From: Selenomonadales bacterium
GTDB taxonomy: Bacteria > Bacillota > Negativicutes > RGIG982
Reading direction: 5' to 3'
Assembly: GCA_017390595.1 (NCBI GenBank)
Contig: JAFPBC010000215.1
Span: forward strand, 1 to 19,311
DNA length: 19,311 bases
Shown: positions 13,849-19,311 of the stretch, in pieces
Position numbering within the stretch: position 1 is the stretch's first letter
How the letters are laid out: each line of letters starts with the position of its first letter
Program-made: the position numbers and the translations under genes
Notes under the pieces: generated by a model
Seen by the model: the letters and a program-made list of their open reading frames with translations, nothing else
Database searches by the model: none
Told to the model about the DNA's origin: nothing

Positions 13849-15594
13849 ATGAATAAAAGAAACAGCTATAAACGCCTGTTTTCATATATCAGACCGTATA
13901 CGGGACGACTCATTATGGCGATGTTGTGCGCGATGCTCGCGGCAGGAGCCAACCTCTACGTGCCGTGGCTCATCAAAGGCGTCATCGACCAAGTCCTTGC
14001 CGACAAGGATATGATGATGCTCAACCTCATCGCGATCAGTATCGTAGTAGCATTCTTCTTGCGCGGCGTATTCCTCTACGGTCAACATTACTTGATGTCG
14101 TATATCGCACAAAAAGTCATCATCGACGTGCGTGACGCCATCTATCGTAAATTGCAAAAACTGCCCATCTCGTATTTTGAAAAACGCCAGACAGGTACCG
14201 TCATGAGTTACGTCACGAACGACGTTGCCGCAATGCAGGCAGGTCTTGCCGACCACGTTATCGACATGATAACCGAAGGCGTTATCCTCATCGGTTCGTT
14301 TGCGATGATGTGCTGGCTCCATTGGAAACTGACACTTCTCACACTTATCATCGTACCGCTCGTCGGCTACACCATGAACATCTTCGGACGAAAATTGAAG
14401 CAGACGAGCTTTACGATGCAAGAACGTGTCGCAGATATCACCTCGCTTTTACAAGAAGCACTCTCTGCTATCCGCGTTATCAGATCGTTCGTTCGCGAAG
14501 AATATGAGATACAGCGATTCGCCAATCAGAACCAAGCCAACTTCATCGCACAGATGAAAAATGCGAAATTGATGTCGATGCTTGCTCCAGTCGTTGAATT
14601 CTTGGCAGCGATCAGCGTCACACTCATTCTTTGGTACGGCGGGATGGAAGTTATCGACGGCCATTTGACCGCAGGTGCACTCATCGCGTTCCTCGTATAC
14701 GCAGTCAACTTATCGAACCCGATCAAACGCTTGAGCCGTGTATACGGCAACATCCAAAAAGCCATCGCCGCGGCAGAACGTGTATTCGCCGTACTTGATA
14801 CGGAAGAAGAGATCACCGACGCGCCCGATGCGAAAAAAATGCCGATCGTCAAAGGCAATGTAAAACTTACTGATGTAAAATTCTCGTATGTAGAAGGCGA
14901 ACTTGCGATCAAAGGTATCTCGATGGAAGCACAGACCGGACAGATGATAGCCATCGTCGGTGCCAGCGGCAGCGGTAAATCGACCATCGCCAACCTGATC
15001 CCTCGTTTCTACGACATCCAATCGGGTTCTATCGAGATAGACGGATACGATATCCGCTCGGTCACCCAGCGATCGCTCCGCGAACAGATCGGTATCGTAC
15101 CGCAAGAGACGGTGCTCTTCAACGGCAGCGTATACGACAACATCCGTTACGGCAACCTTGACGCGACAAAAGAAGAGATCATCGCGGCGGCCAAAGCGGC
15201 CAACGCGCATGAATTCATCACGCAGATGACGGACGGATATGAAACGCAGATCGGTGAACGCGGTGCGCTCCTCTCGGGCGGTCAGCGTCAACGTATCGCC
15301 ATCGCACGCGCGATACTCAAAGACCCACAGATACTCATCCTCGACGAAGCAACGAGCGCGCTCGATACCGAGAGCGAAAAGATCGTACAAGAAGCACTCG
15401 ACAAACTCCTTGTCGGCAGAACGAGCTTCGTCATCGCTCATCGTTTATCGACGATCGTTCGCGCCGATGTCATCATCGTCATGGAACGCGGTGTGATCGT
15501 TGAACGCGGTACGCATGAAGAGCTGCTTGAAAAAGGCGGCATTTACAGCAAACTCCACCAAATGCAGCAACGTGATAAACAAGAAGAAAACTAA
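13849..15594 (+). CDS. msbA: MsbA-type lipid A flippase, ABC half-transporter
   Basis: MsbA flips core lipid A across the inner membrane, using ATP as a homodimer. The 581-residue protein has the fused layout: six membrane segments within about residues 20-290, then the ATPase domain from about 335. Walker A GASGSGKST is at 371-379, Q-loop Gln419, signature LSGGQ at 475-479, Walker B ILILDE with catalytic Glu500, and switch His531 in IAHRLS. The linker motif GNVKLTDVKFSY is typical of MsbA-like exporters. AAGGAG overlaps the lpxB end and the ATG is two bases after the lpxB stop. MsbA cannot be told from related multidrug exporters by motifs alone, but its place between lpxB and waaA-lpxK makes lipid A the likely cargo. 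Confidence 0.92.
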   Translation: MNKRNSYKRLFSYIRPYTGRLIMAMLCAMLAAGANLYVPWLIKGVIDQVLADKDMMMLNLIAISIVVAFFLRGVFLYGQHYLMSYIAQKVIIDVRDAIYRKLQKLPISYFEKRQTGTVMSYVTNDVAAMQAGLADHVIDMITEGVILIGSFAMMCWLHWKLTLLTLIIVPLVGYTMNIFGRKLKQTSFTMQERVADITSLLQEALSAIRVIRSFVREEYEIQRFANQNQANFIAQMKNAKLMSMLAPVVEFLAAISVTLILWYGGMEVIDGHLTAGALIAFLVYAVNLSNPIKRLSRVYGNIQKAIAAAERVFAVLDTEEEITDAPDAKKMPIVKGNVKLTDVKFSYVEGELAIKGISMEAQTGQMIAIVGASGSGKSTIANLIPRFYDIQSGSIEIDGYDIRSVTQRSLREQIGIVPQETVLFNGSVYDNIRYGNLDATKEEIIAAAKAANAHEFITQMTDGYETQIGERGALLSGGQRQRIAIARAILKDPQILILDEATSALDTESEKIVQEALDKLLVGRTSFVIAHRLSTIVRADVIIVMERGVIVERGTHEELLEKGGIYSKLHQMQQRDKQEEN

Positions 15595-15614
15595 CAGCGG
15601 GAGGAAACGTCTCG

Positions 15615-18086
15615 ATGCAATATTTATATAATATCGTGGCTATTCTGCTCGTCATTGTGGCAACACCGGTACTCATCTATCGCGCGATCCGCGAAGACGG
15701 ATTCGTCGAACGTGTCCGTCAAAGCATTTTCGGACAAGTACCGCAAGACGATGTAGATCGTGTAGCAGGCAAAAACTGCATCTGGCTTCACGCGGCATCG
15801 GTCGGTGAGATCGTAGCGGCAAGTCCGCTCGTCAAAGAATTCCACAAAGAATTCCCACGCCGTCCTATCCTCGTATCGGTCGTAACATCCAGCGGTTACG
15901 ACATGGCCAAACGCATCTTAAAAGATGCCGACAGCATCATTTATTTCCCGATGGACTTGCCGTTTTTGGGCGAACGCGTCATAAAACGTATCCGTCCGGG
16001 CGTATTCATGCCTGTCGAAACAGAACTATGGCCCAACTTCTTAAAAGCGATCCGCAAATATAAGATACCCGCAATGATGGTCAACGGTCGTATCAGCGAC
16101 AAGAGCGTAAAACGCTACCATTACTTGCGCGGACTGCTCAAAGACATGCTCGGCACGATCGACAAATTCTGCATGCAGTCGCCGATCGATGCGCAATATA
16201 TCATCCAACTCGGTGCAGACCCGTCGCTCGTCACCGTAACAGGCAACACCAAGTTTGACCAAACGTATACGAGCGTCAGCGAATCGGAACGTGAAGAGCT
16301 CTGCGAAAAACTTCATCTGACGGGCGCGTATCCGATCCTTATGGCGGGCAGTACCCATCGCGGAGAAGAAGAGATCCTTCTCGAATCGTTCCTCAAGATC
16401 AAAAAAGAATATCCGAAAGCCAAATTGATCCTTGCGCCGCGTGATATCATGCGTGCAGGCGATCTTTCCCGTATGGTGCAGAAAAAAGGCATGACAAGCA
16501 TCCTCCGTACCGAAGCAGACAAAGCGGGCGGCGGAGATGTCATCCTCCTCGATACCATCGGCGAACTCGGACGTCTCTACAGTGTCGGCGACATCGTATT
16601 CGTCGGCGGTAGCCTTATCGAACAAGGCGGTCACAACATCTTAGAACCTGCCGCACACGGCAAAGCCATCCTCGTCGGACCGTATATGTTCAACTTCAAA
16701 GACAGCTACGCGCTCTTTTCGGGTCGCGGTGCTTGTCTGACCGTGCATAACGAAACAGAACTGACCGACACAGTACTTCGCCTTATGAAAAACAGCGAAG
16801 AAAAACGCGCCATGGAAGAACAGACGCTTCAGATCATCGCCGAAAACGGCGGTGCCGCGCTCAAAAGCCGTGAAGAACTCAGAGAACTCCTCGATCGCGT
16901 CGGCGAACGCCGCGTATCGGTCCACAAAGAACGCTTCCTCGATCACAAGGAACGCGTCATGCAGTACCTCTACACACTCGTGTATAACGGAGAAGAAGGA
17001 TTCTTCCGCTCGAGCGTACTTGCACTTCTCAGATTCTGTTCCATCATCTACGGTGCGATGGTATCGTTAAACCTTGGTCTGTTCAAAAAAGGTATCCTTC
17101 CGCAGACCAAACTCAATGCGACAGTTATCAGTCTCGGTAACATCACCGTCGGCGGTACGGGCAAAACACCGACAGCCGAACGCATCGCGAAATGGATACG
17201 CGACGACGGACACCGCGTAGCCATCCTCAACCGCGGTTATCGTGCCAAATGGAAAGGCAGCGTCGGTGTCGTATCCGACGGCTCCAAGATCTACATGTCG
17301 GCAAGCGAAGCAGGCGACGAAGCATACCTCCTTGCCAAAAACCTGCCCGGCGTTGCCGTTATCATCGGCAGCGACCGCTCCAAAACAGGTGCACACGCGA
17401 TCAGCAAACTCGGCGTTGACGTACTCATCTTAGACGATGGTTATCAGCACTGGAAACTCGACCGCGATCTTGACATCGTACTCATCGACGCGGCAGCCAA
17501 CAGCTTTGGCAACAACTACATCTTGCCGCGCGGCACCCTTCGCGAAACGCTCCCGAACCTTGATCGTGCCGATATCTGCCTCTTGACCAAAGTCGACCAA
17601 GCAGAAGAAGGCAACTGCGAGCGTGTCTGCGATACCATCCGCAAATATAATCAGCATGCGCCGATCATCCAAAGTATCCATGACTCCGTATGCTTCCTTG
17701 AAATAGCCGACTGGTACAAAAGCATCCCCGACAGCGAAGTCGACCTCGAAGCGATCAAAGGACAACGCATCATCGCCTTCTCGGCGATCGGTAACCCGAA
17801 ATCGTTCGAACAATCTATCGCAAGCCGCGGTGCTCAGATCGTCGATGCGATCCGTTTCCAAGACCATCACGAATACACCATGGCAGAAATGCAGGACATC
17901 TTGGAAAGCGCAGTCCAAAAAAATGTATGTGCGCTCGTCACGACAGAAAAAGACGCCGTCAAGATACCGCCGGAGTTCATCCACTCCAAACGCGGACTTC
18001 CGGTCTATATCTTGAAAATGGAACTGAAAATTTTGCCGTCGCATGAAGAATTCTTGCAGGCAATCAAGCAGAAAATGAAGAATTAA
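15615..18086 (+). CDS. Fused WaaA (Kdo transferase)-LpxK (lipid A 4'-kinase)
   Basis: One uninterrupted frame of 823 codons joins two normally separate enzymes. Residues 1-425 are WaaA/KdtA, which moves Kdo from CMP-Kdo to lipid A: an N-terminal membrane segment (about 4-23), HAASVGE with the catalytic Glu65, PVETELWPN (133-141), NTKFDQ, and the C-terminal GGH and NILEPAAHGK motifs (338-350). Residues 449-823 are LpxK, the ATP-dependent 4'-kinase: a membrane-contact helix near 462-490, P-loop VGGTGKT (512-518), LNRGYRAKW, LILDDGYQHWKLDRDLDIVL (604-623) and a C-terminal TTEKDAVKI. Both halves look catalytically complete. The junction 426-448 is charged and helical. A second ATG at 16959 (residue 449) has its own AAGGA seven bases before it, so free LpxK could also be made. 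GGGAGG precedes the ATG at 15615. Confidence 0.95.
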   Translation: MQYLYNIVAILLVIVATPVLIYRAIREDGFVERVRQSIFGQVPQDDVDRVAGKNCIWLHAASVGEIVAASPLVKEFHKEFPRRPILVSVVTSSGYDMAKRILKDADSIIYFPMDLPFLGERVIKRIRPGVFMPVETELWPNFLKAIRKYKIPAMMVNGRISDKSVKRYHYLRGLLKDMLGTIDKFCMQSPIDAQYIIQLGADPSLVTVTGNTKFDQTYTSVSESEREELCEKLHLTGAYPILMAGSTHRGEEEILLESFLKIKKEYPKAKLILAPRDIMRAGDLSRMVQKKGMTSILRTEADKAGGGDVILLDTIGELGRLYSVGDIVFVGGSLIEQGGHNILEPAAHGKAILVGPYMFNFKDSYALFSGRGACLTVHNETELTDTVLRLMKNSEEKRAMEEQTLQIIAENGGAALKSREELRELLDRVGERRVSVHKERFLDHKERVMQYLYTLVYNGEEGFFRSSVLALLRFCSIIYGAMVSLNLGLFKKGILPQTKLNATVISLGNITVGGTGKTPTAERIAKWIRDDGHRVAILNRGYRAKWKGSVGVVSDGSKIYMSASEAGDEAYLLAKNLPGVAVIIGSDRSKTGAHAISKLGVDVLILDDGYQHWKLDRDLDIVLIDAAANSFGNNYILPRGTLRETLPNLDRADICLLTKVDQAEEGNCERVCDTIRKYNQHAPIIQSIHDSVCFLEIADWYKSIPDSEVDLEAIKGQRIIAFSAIGNPKSFEQSIASRGAQIVDAIRFQDHHEYTMAEMQDILESAVQKNVCALVTTEKDAVKIPPEFIHSKRGLPVYILKMELKILPSHEEFLQAIKQKMKN
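16947..16961 (+). promoter_or_regulatory. Possible internal ribosome site and start codon for a separate LpxK
   Basis: AAGGA (16947-16951) stands seven bases before an in-frame ATG (16959-16961) exactly at the boundary between the WaaA and LpxK halves. The codons after it read MQYLY, the same five residues that open the whole protein. Internal initiation here would give a normal-length LpxK of 375 residues. Confidence 0.4.
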
Positions 18087-18108
18087 TAAATGTTAAGGGG
18101 AAATTACA

Positions 18109-18840
18109 ATGAACGTTTTGTGTGTCATTCCGGCACGATACGCATCGACGCGTCTGCCGGGCAAACCGCTGGCTGATATTGCGGGCAAACCGATGATCCA
18201 GAGAGTATACGAACGAGCAAGTCAGGCAACTGTACCGAACGCGGTACTCGTTGCGACCGACCATCCGCTCGTAGAAGAAGCTGTCAAGAAATTCGGTGGC
18301 ATCGTCATGATGACCTCTCCCGACCACCCGACAGGAACAGACCGTCTGGCAGAAGTAGCAGGCTCGTATACCGATGCCGACGTCATCATCAACGTACAAG
18401 GCGACGAACCGCTCATCGCGCCCGATGTCATCGACAGACTCGCGATGCTCTTCGACGAAGATGAAACGCTCCAGATGGCGACCGTCATCACAAAACTCGA
18501 TGCGGAAGAAGCGGCCGATCCGAACGCGGTCAAATGCGTAACGGATAAGAAGGGCAATGCGCTCTACTTCTCGCGCTCGCTCATCCCATATCCGCGTGTT
18601 CAAGGTAAAGCCCCCATCTATAAGCATATCGGTATCTATGCATACCGTCGCGACTTCCTTCTTGCGTATGCGAAGATGGCACCGACACCGCTCGAACAAG
18701 CCGAATCGCTCGAACAGCTTCGTGCGCTCGAAAACGGCTTTGCCATCAGAACCATCTTTACCGACCATCAATTCATCGGTATCGATACGAAAGAAGACCT
18801 AGAAAGAATCAACCGACTCTTTTTGGAAAAGGAGATATAA
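18109..18840 (+). CDS. kdsB: KdsB, CMP-Kdo synthetase
   Basis: KdsB activates Kdo with CTP to give CMP-Kdo, the donor used by WaaA one gene upstream. The 243 residues are the usual length. The N-terminal IPARYASTRLPGKPL (7-21) is the nucleotide-binding signature, QGDEP (97-101) carries the metal-binding Asp99, and the paired Asp226 is in GIDTKEDL. PTGTDRLAE and the KHIGIYAYRR segment (169-178) are further conserved substrate-site pieces. An AAGGGGAAA ribosome site precedes the ATG, 23 bases after the fused gene. kdsA follows at once, so the Kdo supply genes are co-expressed with the enzyme that uses their product. Confidence 0.97.
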   Translation: MNVLCVIPARYASTRLPGKPLADIAGKPMIQRVYERASQATVPNAVLVATDHPLVEEAVKKFGGIVMMTSPDHPTGTDRLAEVAGSYTDADVIINVQGDEPLIAPDVIDRLAMLFDEDETLQMATVITKLDAEEAADPNAVKCVTDKKGNALYFSRSLIPYPRVQGKAPIYKHIGIYAYRRDFLLAYAKMAPTPLEQAESLEQLRALENGFAIRTIFTDHQFIGIDTKEDLERINRLFLEKEI

Positions 18841-18843
18841 GAT

Positions 18844-19311
18844 ATGAACATTGTGAAATTCGGCAATATTGAAGTTGGCGGACAAAATCCGCTCGTACTC
18901 TTGGCAGGTCCGTGCGTCCTCGAAGGATATGAACGCAGTCTCAAAATCGGACGTGCGATCAAAGAGATCACCGACCGTCTCGGTGTTCCGTATGTATTCA
19001 AAGCATCGTTCGACAAAGCGAACCGCTCGTCGTACAAAGCATACCGCGGCCCCGGTATCGACGAAGGCCTCGAAATGCTCGCGGCTATCAAAAAAGAACT
19101 CGGCGTACCTGTCGTCAGCGACGTCCATGAATGCGACCAGATCGAAAAAGCTGCCAAAGTTCTTGACATCATGCAGATCCCGGCATTCCTTTGCCGTCAG
19201 ACAGACCTTCTCGAAACAGTCGCGAAAAGCGGTTGTGTCGTCAATGTCAAAAAAGGTCAGTTCCTTGCACCCGACGACATGAAAAACGTCGTTGACAAAT
19301 TGAAACATGCA
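18844..19311 (+). CDS. kdsA: KdsA, Kdo-8-phosphate synthase (3' end beyond the window)
   Basis: KdsA condenses phosphoenolpyruvate with arabinose 5-phosphate to Kdo 8-phosphate. The frame opens at ATG 18844, with GGAG at 18831-18834 inside the end of kdsB, and is still open at base 19311, giving 156 residues of an expected 270 or so. Visible motifs are LAGPCVLEG with Cys24, FKASFDKANRSS (52-63), SDVHE, and QIPAFLCRQTDLL. The cysteine in AGPC is the metal ligand of the metal-dependent class (as in Aquifex); the metal-free E. coli type has asparagine there. So the enzyme should need a divalent metal, although the other ligands lie partly outside the window. Later Kdo and Lpt genes may follow. 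Confidence 0.95.
   Translation, partial: MNIVKFGNIEVGGQNPLVLLAGPCVLEGYERSLKIGRAIKEITDRLGVPYVFKASFDKANRSSYKAYRGPGIDEGLEMLAAIKKELGVPVVSDVHECDQIEKAAKVLDIMQIPAFLCRQTDLLETVAKSGCVVNVKKGQFLAPDDMKNVVDKLKHA

Overview
This window is a compact, single-strand block of outer-membrane and lipopolysaccharide genes. The combination of lipid A/Kdo genes, BamA and several OmpH/Skp-like proteins in one array, LpxI instead of LpxH, and Gram-positive-style strong AAGGAG ribosome sites points to a diderm Firmicute of the Negativicutes, probably Selenomonas-like. That assignment is inference from gene content and order. Every gene reads on the + strand. I see no tRNA, rRNA, insertion sequence, CRISPR array or other mobile DNA, and no gene-free stretch longer than about 205 bases.

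Region 1 (1-2429) holds the 3' end of bamA and an unrecognised 435-residue exported protein with an internal duplication. A perfect 14-bp hairpin sits inside the start of that second gene. Region 2 (2436-6240) opens with a near-consensus promoter. It carries three different OmpH/Skp-like proteins (a short membrane-anchored one, a long coiled-coil one and a lipoprotein), then lpxD and a YjbH-like outer-membrane protein, and ends in a clear intrinsic terminator.

Region 3 (6322-9353) is a two-gene ABC transporter: a 754-residue permease with one N-terminal and three C-terminal membrane segments around a large extracytoplasmic coiled-coil domain, followed by its ATPase. I do not recognise its substrate, and it is the best candidate here for an undescribed envelope system. 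Region 4 (9437-19311) starts from a promoter in front of lpxC. It runs lpxC, fabZ, lpxA, lpxI, lpxB, msbA, a fused waaA-lpxK gene, kdsB and the start of kdsA.

Together the genes make UDP-diacylglucosamine (LpxA, LpxC, LpxD, with FabZ setting the hydroxyacyl supply), hydrolyse and condense it (LpxI, LpxB), phosphorylate it and add Kdo (WaaA-LpxK, fed by KdsA and KdsB), flip the product across the inner membrane (MsbA), and chaperone and insert outer-membrane proteins (OmpH-like proteins, BamA). No late acyltransferase (LpxL/LpxM) and no Lpt transport gene lies in the window; they may lie outside it.
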